Source: Pantoea anthophila (GTDB lineage: Bacteria; Pseudomonadota; Gammaproteobacteria; Enterobacterales; Enterobacteriaceae). Taken from it: a stretch of DNA of 64,000 bases. The stretch covers positions 83,552-147,551 of the forward strand of contig NZ_VHIZ01000064.1 of NCBI RefSeq assembly GCF_006494375.1. Direction: 5' to 3'. A program made the translations under genes and the position numbers. Under the pieces are notes generated by a model that saw nothing but the letters and a program-made list of their open reading frames with translations, did not search any database and was not told the origin of the DNA. This document shows, in pieces, positions 1-8,781 of the stretch (positions are counted from its first letter, which is position 1; each line of letters opens with the position of its first letter).

Positions 1-2201
1 CCCTGCGCGAGTGATGATGTCCCGACATCCAGGGTGAGGACATTAGGATTACCATGACGACAAAGCGGACGGGCCGCCGTGGGATCGATCGGATCGTACC
101 AGGCGCCGGTAGGCAGCTGAACTACGCCGGTCAGGAGGCCATCCGTGAGGCGTGCGCTGGCCAGCACATGGCCCCGTTCGTTGTAGAGTTCAATGATGTC
201 ATCCTCCGCGATGCCCAGCGCGGCGGCATCCTGGCGATTCAGGCTGCAGACCTCCCGCCCGCCCCGTTTGGCCCCCTGACTGTAATCGCCAAAGTCGAGC
301 TGGCTGTGCAGGCGTGTCGCAGGCTGATTGGCTATCAGCCAGAAGGGATAGTCGGTACTGGGTTTTTGCTGCGGTTCGCGCCACACCGGATGGCCAAGGC
401 AGTTTTCATAACCAAAGCTGGCGATCTTCGCCGAAAAAATCTCAATTTTACCGCTGGGTGTTGGCAACGGCGCGCCGTCGGGATTGGCGCGAAACGCATT
501 GATCATTCGTCCCCCGTCTTTGAGCTGAGGTAACGTCAGCATGCCCTGCTGCCAGAACTCACTGAATTCAGGGGTCTGCACCTGGTGAGCAGCCAGTTTC
601 TCCCGGAGCTGTTGATAAAGATGCTGCAGCCAGCCACGCGCATCCCGTCCTTCGCTGAACGCCTCTTCCCTGCCGAGTTGCCGGGCCAGCTCACGAAAAA
701 TTGTGTAATCATCGCGCGCTTCACCATAAGGCTCAGCAACCGGATGCATGGCGATTAAATGGCGATCGGTGGGGGCGCCGCCAATATCCTCGCGCTCCAG
801 CGTCATGGTAGCGGGCAGAACGATATCCGCGTGACGCGCACTGGCGGTCCAGGCACTTTCATGCACGATCAGCGTATCCAGCTGGCAAAATGCCTGACGC
901 AGCCGGGCCAGATCCTGATGATGATGAAAAGGATTGCCACCCGCCCAGTAAGCCAGACGGATATGTGGATAGGTCAGCCGCTGGCCATTGTAATCAAACG
1001 ATGCGCCGGGATTGAGCAGCATATCGGCGATACGGGCCACCGGAATAAAGAGGTCGATGCCATTTTTTCCCTGTGGCAGGGCCGGGAAACTGACCAGGTT
1101 ATGGTGTTTGCCATAGTGACCCAGCGCCCCCAGTGCATAGGTAAAGCCACCACCAGGCAGTCCAGGCTGCCCCAGCGCCGCTGCCAGCACCAGACCCAGC
1201 CAGACCGGCTGTTCGCCATGCTCGGCGCGTTGCAAGGCATGGGCCACCGTCACCAGAACGCGCTTACCTGCTAGCTGTCGCGCGAACTGCGCTATCCGGT
1301 CACTGCTGATGCCACAGATGCTGGCTGCCCACTGCGCGTCACGCACCACGCCATCCTCTCTGCCGCAGAGGTAAGCCACCATCTGCGGCCAGCCGACACA
1401 GTAGCGAGCCAGGAAAGCCTCATCGGTTAATCCCCCGGCGATCAGCACCGACAGCACACCGAGCATAAATGCGGCATCCGTGCCAGGCCGTAGTGCCAGC
1501 CACTCGCCCTGCGCCTCCTCAGGCAGATCGCTTTGCAATGGGCTGACTGAGATAAACCGTGTGCCGCGCCGGGCCGCCTGCTGCATAAACCCACGCTCGG
1601 TATGTTCACTCAGACCGCCGCTGGCCACCTGCGCATTTTTCAGCGCCAGCCCGCCAAATGCCACGACCACCTCGCTGTGATGCGCAATTTCCTCCCAGCT
1701 TACGCCACGTCGCGCGATTTCATTCATGTCGCCGACAATGTGGGGTAACAGTACCGAGGCCGCTCCGGAACTGTAGCTATTCACCGAGCGCACATAGCCG
1801 CCCAGTGTTGTGTTCAGAAAACGATGCACCTGACTTTGCGCATGATGAAAGCGCCCTGCACTTGACCAGCCGTAGGAGCCGCCAAAAATCCCTGCAGGCC
1901 CATACGCATTTCCGACCCGTTTAAGTTCCTGTGCTACACGTTGCGTCGCCTCTTCCCAGCTGACCGTCACATACTCGTCTGCCCCACGTCGCCGATCCGG
2001 GCCGGGTCCGTTTTCCAGCCAGCCGCGTCGAATCATCGGCCGGGCCACCCGTGCCGGGTGGTTCAGCGCACGATGAAAGTTTTGCAACAGCGGACTCGGA
2101 TCGGGATCGCTCCGGAACGGCTCAATCAGCAGATGTTCGCCACTGCGCTTTGCCTGAAAAGCCCCCCAGTGGGCGCTGTGCATAACCGATTTCTGCGTCA
2201 T
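1..2201 (-). CDS. BisC/TorZ-type molybdopterin oxidoreductase, C-terminus cut off by window edge
   Basis: Read from the minus strand, 733 codons are open from ATG at 2201 to the left edge. The protein belongs to the DMSO-reductase family and is closest in pattern to biotin sulfoxide reductase BisC: GGSYGWSSAGRFHHAQ near residues 107-122 and NSYSSGAAS near 141-149, where the Ser after Tyr (about S144) is the expected molybdenum ligand. There is no N-terminal Cys motif for an Fe-S cluster and no Tat signal, so a cytoplasmic S- or N-oxide reductase is likely. It starts 32 nt after an amino-acid ABC ATPase gene on the same strand and is probably cotranscribed. This suggests the imported solute may be a sulfoxide or N-oxide (inference). 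The C-terminal end is outside the window. Confidence 0.85.
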   Translation of the reverse strand, partial: MTQKSVMHSAHWGAFQAKRSGEHLLIEPFRSDPDPSPLLQNFHRALNHPARVARPMIRRGWLENGPGPDRRRGADEYVTVSWEEATQRVAQELKRVGNAYGPAGIFGGSYGWSSAGRFHHAQSQVHRFLNTTLGGYVRSVNSYSSGAASVLLPHIVGDMNEIARRGVSWEEIAHHSEVVVAFGGLALKNAQVASGGLSEHTERGFMQQAARRGTRFISVSPLQSDLPEEAQGEWLALRPGTDAAFMLGVLSVLIAGGLTDEAFLARYCVGWPQMVAYLCGREDGVVRDAQWAASICGISSDRIAQFARQLAGKRVLVTVAHALQRAEHGEQPVWLGLVLAAALGQPGLPGGGFTYALGALGHYGKHHNLVSFPALPQGKNGIDLFIPVARIADMLLNPGASFDYNGQRLTYPHIRLAYWAGGNPFHHHQDLARLRQAFCQLDTLIVHESAWTASARHADIVLPATMTLEREDIGGAPTDRHLIAMHPVAEPYGEARDDYTIFRELARQLGREEAFSEGRDARGWLQHLYQQLREKLAAHQVQTPEFSEFWQQGMLTLPQLKDGGRMINAFRANPDGAPLPTPSGKIEIFSAKIASFGYENCLGHPVWREPQQKPSTDYPFWLIANQPATRLHSQLDFGDYSQGAKRGGREVCSLNRQDAAALGIAEDDIIELYNERGHVLASARLTDGLLTGVVQLPTGAWYDPIDPTAARPLCRHGNPNVLTLDVGTSSLAQ

Positions 2202-2233
2202 CCTGATTTCTGCCTTTGTAAAAGAAACGGTGC

Positions 2234-2995
2234 TCAGAGCACCGTTGCAATAAAGTTTCTGACACGTCCATTGTCCGGATCGTCGAGTACCTGCTGCGTC
2301 GGGCCAGCCGCCACAATTTTGCCGCCCTCCATAAAGACAATATTGTCTGCAACCTCCCGGGCAAAGCCGATTTCATGCGTGACCACGACCATGGTGATCC
2401 CGGAATGCGCCAGCTGCTTAATCACCTGCAGGACCTCTCCCACCAGTTCAGGATCAAGCGCGGATGTCGGTTCATCAAATAACATCACGCCCGGATCCAT
2501 CGCCAGCGCACGGGCAATCGCCACACGCTGCTGCTGACCGCCAGAGAGATTCTGCGGCCACTCCGCTTCGCGCCCCGCCAACCCTACCTGCTTCAGCAGC
2601 GCCAGTGCTTTACTGGTCGCCTGCTGGCGGGACTGCTTTTTCACCCGCATCGGTGCATCAATGATGTTCTGCAATACGGTGCGATGCGGGAAGAGATTGA
2701 ACTGCTGGAACACCATGCCAATCCCGGCACGCTGGCGCGCAATCGCACGGCTGCTGAGTTCATGCAGCGCCTGGTCTTTCTGTCGGTAACCCACCATCTC
2801 GCCATCAATGCGGATAGTGCCGCCATCCAGTCTTTCAAGATGATTAATGCAGCGCAGCAGGGTGGATTTACCGGAGCCGGAAGGTCCCAGAATCACCGTG
2901 ACCGATCCGGCAGGAATATCCAGATTTACATCGTCGAGGATGGTCACACCGGAGAAACGCTTGGTGACCCTGCGCAGGGCGATTGCTTCAGCCAT
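2234..2995 (-). CDS. Polar amino-acid ABC transporter, ATP-binding subunit
   Basis: 253 aa, the usual length for GlnQ/HisP-type ATPases. Walker A GPSGSGKST near residues 36-44, signature LSGGQQQRVAIARA near 149-162 and Walker B LFDEPTSALD are intact, followed by the switch histidine in VVVTHEIGFA. It energises uptake of a polar amino acid or derivative at the inner membrane. The start overlaps the end of the permease gene by 8 bp, and the molybdoenzyme gene follows after 32 nt. The substrate cannot be read from this subunit. Confidence 0.93.
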   Translation of the reverse strand: MAEAIALRRVTKRFSGVTILDDVNLDIPAGSVTVILGPSGSGKSTLLRCINHLERLDGGTIRIDGEMVGYRQKDQALHELSSRAIARQRAGIGMVFQQFNLFPHRTVLQNIIDAPMRVKKQSRQQATSKALALLKQVGLAGREAEWPQNLSGGQQQRVAIARALAMDPGVMLFDEPTSALDPELVGEVLQVIKQLAHSGITMVVVTHEIGFAREVADNIVFMEGGKIVAAGPTQQVLDDPDNGRVRNFIATVL

Positions 2996-3911
2996 TGCTT
3001 ACGCTCCTTTGCGTTTTCGGCAGTGAAAAGCGCGGCATAGCCAGCCACACACGGCGCTTTTCACGCCGCGTGACGCTACGCCCAAAGTAACGCTCCACAT
3101 AGTACTGGCCCACCGACAGCACCGAAGTCATCAGCAGATACCACAGCGTCGCGACCAGCAGGAGCGGAATCACTTCATAGGTGCGCTGATAGATAATCTG
3201 CGCTGAAAACAGCACATCCTGCAGAGAGATAACGGACACCACTGCGGTGGTTTTCAGCTGGCCGATGATTTCGTTGCCCGCGGGGGGCAGAATGGCACGC
3301 ATCGCCTGCGGTAACACGGTGTGACGAAAAATCTGTGCCGGGCGATAGCCCAGCGCGCGCGCAGCTTCAATCTGGCCATTGCCTACGCTCTGGATACCGG
3401 CACGCACAATTTCTGCGGCATAAGCGGATTGATGCATCACCAGGGCGATGACCGCCGCACTGAAGGGGCTGACCAGCGCGTTAGACTGCGCGCTCCAGAT
3501 CTCTCCCAGCCCCGGAATGGCGAGTGCGATTCGGGGGTAGAGTGCGGCAATGTTGTACCAGAGAAACAGCTGCACCAGCATCGGAACGCCGCGGAAAAAC
3601 CAGGTGTAAGCCCAGCTCACTGCGACCAGCACCGGATTGGATGAGAGGCGCATCAGCGCCAGCAGCGTGCCAAATGCAAATCCCAGCACCACCGAAATTG
3701 CGGTAAGCTGCAGTGTCATCAGCACCCCCTGCAGAATAGAGGGAGCCGTAAAGTTTTCTGCTATCACGCCCCACTCAAAACGGGGATTGTTCACCATAGA
3801 ATGCGCCATCGCCGCCAGGCATAACAGCACGACCAGCGCACTCAGCCAGCGTCCGTAGTAGCGTTTACCGACGATTTTCAGTTCGTTGGTATGGTCCTGA
3901 ATTTCACTCAT
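2988..3911 (-). CDS. Polar amino-acid ABC transporter, permease subunit
   Basis: 307 aa with an N-terminal tail of about 20 residues, a first membrane segment (LSALVVLLCLAAMAHSM) and a HisM/GlnP-type permease core with several further segments. The EAA loop, which docks the ATPase, is visible as EAARALGYRPAQIFRHTVLP. ATG at 3911 overlaps the stop of the binding-protein gene (ATGA), so translation is coupled. Only one permease gene is present; such transporters often work as homodimers. The C-terminal tail is rich in Arg and Lys. Confidence 0.92.
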   Translation of the reverse strand: MSEIQDHTNELKIVGKRYYGRWLSALVVLLCLAAMAHSMVNNPRFEWGVIAENFTAPSILQGVLMTLQLTAISVVLGFAFGTLLALMRLSSNPVLVAVSWAYTWFFRGVPMLVQLFLWYNIAALYPRIALAIPGLGEIWSAQSNALVSPFSAAVIALVMHQSAYAAEIVRAGIQSVGNGQIEAARALGYRPAQIFRHTVLPQAMRAILPPAGNEIIGQLKTTAVVSVISLQDVLFSAQIIYQRTYEVIPLLLVATLWYLLMTSVLSVGQYYVERYFGRSVTRREKRRVWLAMPRFSLPKTQRSVSNG

Positions 3912-4804
3912 TTAAAAATCTCTTCGTTGCGACGGGCTTCGGTCACGGCACCAAAACCGATGCCCCACTTATCGAGGATTTTCCGGTAGCTGCCATCTTT
4001 AATTAAGGAGTTCAGTGCGGCCTGCACGGCGGGTTCCAGCGGCGAAGCTTTTGGAAACGCGACAGAGACCGGGGCATCGCTGACGGAGATTTCTCCGCTC
4101 ATGGTCAGCGGTTTGATGACGTTAACCTGCCACAGCAGTCCTTCATAAGGCCCCAGGAACATCGGAACACGCCCGCTGACTACGGCCTGCACGCCCGCCG
4201 GGCGATCCGGGAAAATCGCTACTTTGATCGGCTGTTTACCGGCCGCCTCGCAGGCCTTGCTGGCTTCCTCCAGCCGCGTGACCTGCGTGGTGCCGGATCC
4301 CGCCCCCACCTCTTTCCCGCAGACATCGCTGAGCGATTTGAAAGGCGTAATGCCGGCATCTTTTCGCGCAATAATGCCGAGCAGGCTGGCGTTGTAATAA
4401 CCGACAAAATCGATCTGTTTCAGACGGGTTGGCGTGGCGTTGATGTTTGACAGTGCCACGTCGTATCGTCCGGTTTTCAGACCGGGAATAATATTGTCAA
4501 ACCCACCAGTGTCACGCCACTGCACGGCAATGCCCAGACGCTCCCCTACCGCATTCATGATGTCAATTTCGCGACCGGCGAGGGTTTTGTTGTCTTCTTT
4601 GTAAAATGTTGTCGGCGGTGTATTGGGGTTAGTGCCTGCGATGATGTAGCCACGTTTAAGGAAATCATCAGGTATCAGGCTTTTCAACGCCGGATCGGCG
4701 CTGACATGCAGACTGATTTCGGTCGGAACCGAAGGTTCGGCAGCAAAGCTGGTGTGTGCACCGATCGCGAACGCGAAAAGGGTTATGCCTTTTGTAATTT
4801 TCAC
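3908..4804 (-). CDS. Polar amino-acid ABC transporter, periplasmic binding protein
   Basis: 298 aa, SBP family 3. A signal peptide (MKITKGITLFAFAIGAHTSFA, cleaved before AEPSV) leads to the mature binding protein. Typical family features are GREIDIMNAVGERLGI, the DVALSNINATPTRLKQIDFV segment and a hinge region followed by a C-terminal KWGIGFG. Two cysteines (DVCGKE and KACEA) could form a periplasmic disulfide. The start is a GTG with AAAGG five bases upstream. First gene of the unit binding protein-permease-ATPase-molybdoenzyme. The ligand is unknown; an amino-acid-like sulfoxide or N-oxide is only suggested by the downstream enzyme. Confidence 0.92.
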   Translation of the reverse strand: MKITKGITLFAFAIGAHTSFAAEPSVPTEISLHVSADPALKSLIPDDFLKRGYIIAGTNPNTPPTTFYKEDNKTLAGREIDIMNAVGERLGIAVQWRDTGGFDNIIPGLKTGRYDVALSNINATPTRLKQIDFVGYYNASLLGIIARKDAGITPFKSLSDVCGKEVGAGSGTTQVTRLEEASKACEAAGKQPIKVAIFPDRPAGVQAVVSGRVPMFLGPYEGLLWQVNVIKPLTMSGEISVSDAPVSVAFPKASPLEPAVQAALNSLIKDGSYRKILDKWGIGFGAVTEARRNEEIFK

Positions 4805-5353
4805 TGGAACCTTTCTCCTGATAATTAAAATGTTCCCCCAGAGGGAAAAATCATCGTGATTTATTGTCAGTCCTGAAGAGCGGATTAACTCTGCTCTTCA
4901 GCACTATTATCATCCTCTTAACCTTCTGTTCTCATTCTCAGTGAAGACAGACAGCGATCACAAATGCTTAAAACGGCAATATTTTGCTGAAATCCGGCAA
5001 TGCAGAGAGTCGGGTGGGTGTGCAGAAAGTGACAGGCAAGGAATAATGGCCAACCGTGAATACCGTAGTGAGTCAGACAGTCAAAAGAGTGAGCATGAAT
5101 AGCATTGCATTGATCACTGCTGTGCAACAGATTCACCTCTGCTGGTGACTGATACTTTTTAAGGTTTAAATAAATTGATCTTAATCAATAAAGTCTTCTT
5201 CAGTTAACGTAAAGAAGTTTTGCTCAAACAATTCTGTTTTTAATAATAAAATCAATATTTTTTACAAGCAACCCCAAATTAGCAGGCTTATTATTCCCTT
5301 TAAAAACAATGGAACTCTAATTAAGAAGATAAACTGAAATATATAATTTTTAT
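4805..5353. other. Intergenic region upstream of both the ABC operon and the chemoreceptor
   Basis: About 550 nt between divergent genes, strongly A+T-rich from about 5160 onward. It must carry the minus-strand promoter of the ABC operon. A 72-codon minus-strand reading frame at 4918-5136 has no recognisable similarity and no good ribosome site, so I do not call it a gene. I see no repeat or RNA gene here. Confidence 0.5.
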
Positions 5354-5380
5354 TAAAGCTTCACCCTACCCTGACGATAA
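5354..5380 (+). promoter_or_regulatory. Sigma-28 (FliA) promoter of the chemoreceptor gene
   Basis: TAAAGCTT at 5354-5361, an 11-nt spacer, then GACGATAA at 5373-5380. The enterobacterial FliA consensus is TAAAGTTT-N11-GCCGATAA, so 7 of 8 and 7 of 8 positions agree with exact spacing. It lies about 70 nt before the ATG of a methyl-accepting chemotaxis protein, the expected position and regulon. Confidence 0.75.
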
Positions 5381-5448
5381 GAAGAAGATGACAGAGATTA
5401 TTTAATCGCCTCTCTCCCGCTTCAGAAACCTCATTAAAGGTGAAACTT

Positions 5449-7371
5449 ATGGGCCTTGCTCAACACATCTCCGGTATTAAAATTGGGAAAAAACTGGGTG
5501 CCGGTTTTATCATCGTCATCGCCGCCTCTCTGGCTATTACCTGGCTCGCTTTCGATTGCTTCAGTCGTATCAAAGATAACTCGGCACGACGCACCATCAC
5601 CGTTCAGATGGTAAACACCTTAAGTAATGCGCGCCTTAACCGCACGCTCTACCAGTACACTAAAGATCCTGAATTTGCCGCCCGTAACGTACAGGCGCTG
5701 AAGGAGTTAGATACGCTGTATCAACGCCTCAGTGGCTTTCAGTGGGACGAACTCGGTCAGCAGAAAGTCGCGCTGATGGGGCAGTTGCTTAACGATTATC
5801 AGAAGCAGCGAGAGAAATTTGTCACCGCCGCACAGACCACATCTCACGTCTTTGATGCCATTAAACCGGACGCCCTGATTGCCCTTGCGCATCAGTCGGA
5901 GTCGCTGGATCTGGCACTGACCCCTGATGCCGGATTACCGGTCATGCGTCTGGCCGCCGCGCTGTTTGATGCCGCAAACATTGAACAGGCGTTCCTGGAA
6001 AAACCGTCTGAGGCCAGCAGAGCGTCGGTTGTTGAGGAGTTCATGGCGATCACCACGCTGAGTGAGCAGCTGGACAGCTTTGCACAGCCTGCAATTAACG
6101 AGGTGTCCCGCACGGTCCTCAGCACCCTGGCGCAGCAGCGCGAGGCGTTAACGCGCTATGTCGATGCTGCAGAGAAAGAGAAAAGTGAGTCGGCGGGTCT
6201 GACCACCAGCGCTGAGCGTCTTAATGCGGCGGTTTCCGATACATTCGCTTTCCAGTCACAGCTCTCTGCGGAATTTATTAAACAGGCAGAGTGGCGCATT
6301 GCCTTTGCCGCACTGATTTGTGTGGTACTAAGTCTGCTGATCGCCTGGCGGATCACCCGCAGCATTACCCAGCCTCTGAAAGAGACGCTGAGCGCCGCGC
6401 AGCGTATTGCCGGGGGAGATTTAACCACCTCGCTGACCACAACACGTGGCGATGAATTCGGTCAGCTGATGCTGGCGGTCGATGCCATGAACAGCAGCCT
6501 GCAGAACATCATCACCAAAGTGCGTGACGGCGTCAGCAGCGTGGCACGTGCCTCAGCGGAAATCGCAGCAGGCAATACCGATCTCTCCTCCCGTACAGAA
6601 CAGCAGTCTGCGGCCGTGGTCCAGACCGCAGCCAGTATGGAAGAGCTGTCGTCGACGGTTAAACAGAATGCGGAAAATGCGCATCATGCGAGTCAGCTGG
6701 CGACAGAGGCGTCAGTGAATGCCGGTCGTGGTGGCGAGATCATCCGTGATGTGACGGTGACAATGAACAACATCAGCCAGAGTTCGGGCAAAATTGGTGA
6801 AATCATTCACGTCATCAACAGCATCTCCTTCCAGACCAATATCCTGGCGCTCAACGCCGCGGTCGAAGCCGCACGTGCCGGTGAACAGGGACGCGGGTTT
6901 GCGGTGGTCGCGGGTGAAGTGAGGAATCTGGCACAGCGCAGCGCGCTGGCGGCCAAAGAGATTGAGACGCTGATCCGTGAGTCACTGGACCGGGTCAGTG
7001 AAGGGTCCGGATTTGTAGAACGCGCAGGGTCCACCATGGATGATATCGTCCGCTCCGTCAGTCAGGTGAAAGATATCATGGGCGAAATCGCTGCGGCCTC
7101 GGACGAGCAGAACCGGGGGATCTCCCAGATCGCCGTGGCGATGGCAGAGATGGACACGACGACCCAGCAGAACGCCGCACTGGTTGAGGAGTCCTCGGCC
7201 GCAGCGAGTTCACTGGAAGCACAGGCAGAGGAGCTGGAAAAAACGGTGGCGGTCTTCCGCCTCTCTGGTGCTCAGCACGCCGTCAGCCGCCCCGCGCCAG
7301 CTTCAGCGCCTCGCCTTGTTCCGGCCGTGCCGCTTAAGGCTTCTGCAGAGAGCAGCTGGGAAAGTTTTTAA
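5449..7371 (+). CDS. Methyl-accepting chemotaxis protein
   Basis: 640 aa inner-membrane receptor. TM1 lies at about residues 17-36, a roughly 245-residue periplasmic sensor follows, TM2 is near 281-301 (IAFAALICVVLSLLIAW), then HAMP, and the cytoplasmic signalling helix bundle with the conserved hairpin tip ALNAAVEAARAGEQGRGFAV. The C-terminus ends in SSWESF, a CheR/CheB docking tail of the xWxxF type seen in major receptors such as Tar and Tsr. ATG at 5449 is preferred because AAAGG lies 8 nt upstream; a GTG three codons earlier overlaps that site. A sigma-28 promoter precedes it. The ligand is unknown; the sensor resembles the Tar-type four-helix bundle in length. Confidence 0.95.
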   Translation: MGLAQHISGIKIGKKLGAGFIIVIAASLAITWLAFDCFSRIKDNSARRTITVQMVNTLSNARLNRTLYQYTKDPEFAARNVQALKELDTLYQRLSGFQWDELGQQKVALMGQLLNDYQKQREKFVTAAQTTSHVFDAIKPDALIALAHQSESLDLALTPDAGLPVMRLAAALFDAANIEQAFLEKPSEASRASVVEEFMAITTLSEQLDSFAQPAINEVSRTVLSTLAQQREALTRYVDAAEKEKSESAGLTTSAERLNAAVSDTFAFQSQLSAEFIKQAEWRIAFAALICVVLSLLIAWRITRSITQPLKETLSAAQRIAGGDLTTSLTTTRGDEFGQLMLAVDAMNSSLQNIITKVRDGVSSVARASAEIAAGNTDLSSRTEQQSAAVVQTAASMEELSSTVKQNAENAHHASQLATEASVNAGRGGEIIRDVTVTMNNISQSSGKIGEIIHVINSISFQTNILALNAAVEAARAGEQGRGFAVVAGEVRNLAQRSALAAKEIETLIRESLDRVSEGSGFVERAGSTMDDIVRSVSQVKDIMGEIAAASDEQNRGISQIAVAMAEMDTTTQQNAALVEESSAAASSLEAQAEELEKTVAVFRLSGAQHAVSRPAPASAPRLVPAVPLKASAESSWESF

Positions 7372-7481
7372 CAGGGTATCGTCTGGCCAGTCCTGATCAA
7401 CAGGGCTGGCTGCGCGAGGATCGTTCAGGCTGAGGGGAGACCAAAAGGGTCTGGCGAGAGTAGTGTCGTCCATGACAGTTT

Positions 7482-7546
7482 CTCCGGCCGGTATACGCTT
7501 TCGCGCAACCTGTGAGGTTATTCGCTTCGTCGTTTTCCGGCCGGAG
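7482..7546. repeat. Inverted repeat CTCCGGCCGG / CCGGCCGGAG
   Basis: CTCCGGCCGG at 7482-7491 and its reverse complement at 7537-7546, separated by 45 nt, in the gap between two convergent genes. It could fold into a large stem that blocks transcription from either side, or be a dispersed REP-like element. No U-tract follows either arm, so it is not a classical terminator. Confidence 0.4.
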
Positions 7547-7581
7547 CCGGACTACGTCCACTGGTGTCAGTTCAGTTACAG

Positions 7582-7842
7582 CTAGTTCAGTTCGTCGTTC
7601 AGGCCTGTAAGTGTCTGCAGATACGGCACCTGTTGCTGGGCAATCGCCGGAGACGTAAAACTGCTCAGCCAGCTTCTGGCCTCGGAGATTTGCGTCAGCC
7701 GGTCGGGGTTGCTCTCGGATTTCGCCATGTATCCCAGTTGAGTAAAGAGTGATGCGATACTGATTTCTTTCTCACCCAGGGCAAGGCTCAGTGCCGCTTC
7801 GCCAATAATTACGTGGCCTTTCTCGTCGTTTTGAATTAACAC
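7582..7842 (-). CDS. Small YmgB/AriR-like protein (putative biofilm/acid-stress regulator family)
   Basis: 86 aa from a GTG start at 7842, chosen because GGAGGA lies 6 nt upstream; the longer open frame extends 58 codons further without a ribosome site. The central part (residues 13-62: GEAALSLALGEKEISIASLF followed by a second helical block) has the two-helix hydrophobic pattern of the YmgB/AriR/YcgZ small-protein family, which in E. coli affects biofilm and acid resistance. The C-terminal 20 residues have no counterpart I recognise. Family assignment is tentative and rests on pattern, not on a search. Confidence 0.5.
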   Translation of the reverse strand: MLIQNDEKGHVIIGEAALSLALGEKEISIASLFTQLGYMAKSESNPDRLTQISEARSWLSSFTSPAIAQQQVPYLQTLTGLNDELN

Positions 7843-8066
7843 AGAAAATCCTCCATTGGTACGAATTGAAAACAACCTCACCAGAGACTGTAGTCGTAAA
7901 AGGGAGAACTGCCCGAATTTATCACTAAAAATCGCGCAAGTTGCTGAACAAAATACTAAATGTTTTTTTGGCATCCCTTCAGTTTGTCTCTGCCCTGACA
8001 GGCCGGGAGTCGTCACTCAACACGCAATCGGTTATGATCCTCTGCCCTTCATCGTCCGGTTTCACT

Positions 8067-8765
8067 ATGTCTGCCATTATCGATACGTTTATTGCTCCGC
8101 CCTGCCATGACGAGATCACCTTTCTGTTTCAGGATGATCATCTGCTGGTGGTGAATAAACCCAGCGGGCTGCTCAGCCTTTCCGGTAAGAATCCGCAAAA
8201 CCTCGATTCAGTGCATCACCGGCTGGTCAGACTGTTTCCGGGCTGTACGCTGGTGCACCGGCTCGATTTTGGCACCTCGGGACTGATGGTCGTCGCGCTG
8301 AATAAAGCGATCAACGCGGCGCTCAGTCGGCAGTTCAGCCAGCGCAGCGTGAGCAAAACGTATCAGGCGCTGCTGTGCGGCCATCTGGCTGAGGATGAAG
8401 GTGTGATTGATGCCGCCATCGCGAAAGATCCGGCGCAGTTTCCCCGCATGACAGTCTGCCCGCTTCAGGGAAAGCCTGCGCGATCGCGCTTCCGGGTTAT
8501 CGGGCGCAGCCACTGGCAGGGACAAGAAGGAATGGAGGTGGCGGTTACGCGGGTTGAGCTGACGCCGGAAACGGGGCGTACCCATCAGCTGCGCATTCAC
8601 TGTCAGCAGCTGGGGCACCCGATTCTGGGCTGTGATCTCTATGGCGGGCAGGTGCTGCCGGGCGCTAAGCAGGCGGAGAGGCTGATGCTGCACGCCAGTG
8701 GATTAGCGTTTACACATCCGGTCAGCGGTGAGCCTCTACACGTCTCAGCCGCCAGCCCCTTCTGA
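8067..8765 (+). CDS. RluA-family pseudouridine synthase
   Basis: 232 aa. The catalytic motif HRLDFGTSGLMVV holds Asp67, the nucleophile that isomerises uridine to pseudouridine; VVNKPSGLL (near residues 28-36) and GRTHQLRIH are the other family motifs. Length and absence of an S4 domain match RluA (E. coli 23S rRNA/tRNA enzyme) more than RluC or RluD. Identity to E. coli RluA looks moderate, so it may be a paralogue with a different target. ATG at 8067 aligns with the RluA N-terminus; the frame stays open 42 codons further upstream without a convincing start. It converges on yaiL with 16 nt between stops. Confidence 0.85.
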   Translation: MSAIIDTFIAPPCHDEITFLFQDDHLLVVNKPSGLLSLSGKNPQNLDSVHHRLVRLFPGCTLVHRLDFGTSGLMVVALNKAINAALSRQFSQRSVSKTYQALLCGHLAEDEGVIDAAIAKDPAQFPRMTVCPLQGKPARSRFRVIGRSHWQGQEGMEVAVTRVELTPETGRTHQLRIHCQQLGHPILGCDLYGGQVLPGAKQAERLMLHASGLAFTHPVSGEPLHVSAASPF

Positions 8766-8781
8766 CTGCCTCAGTCCGCGG

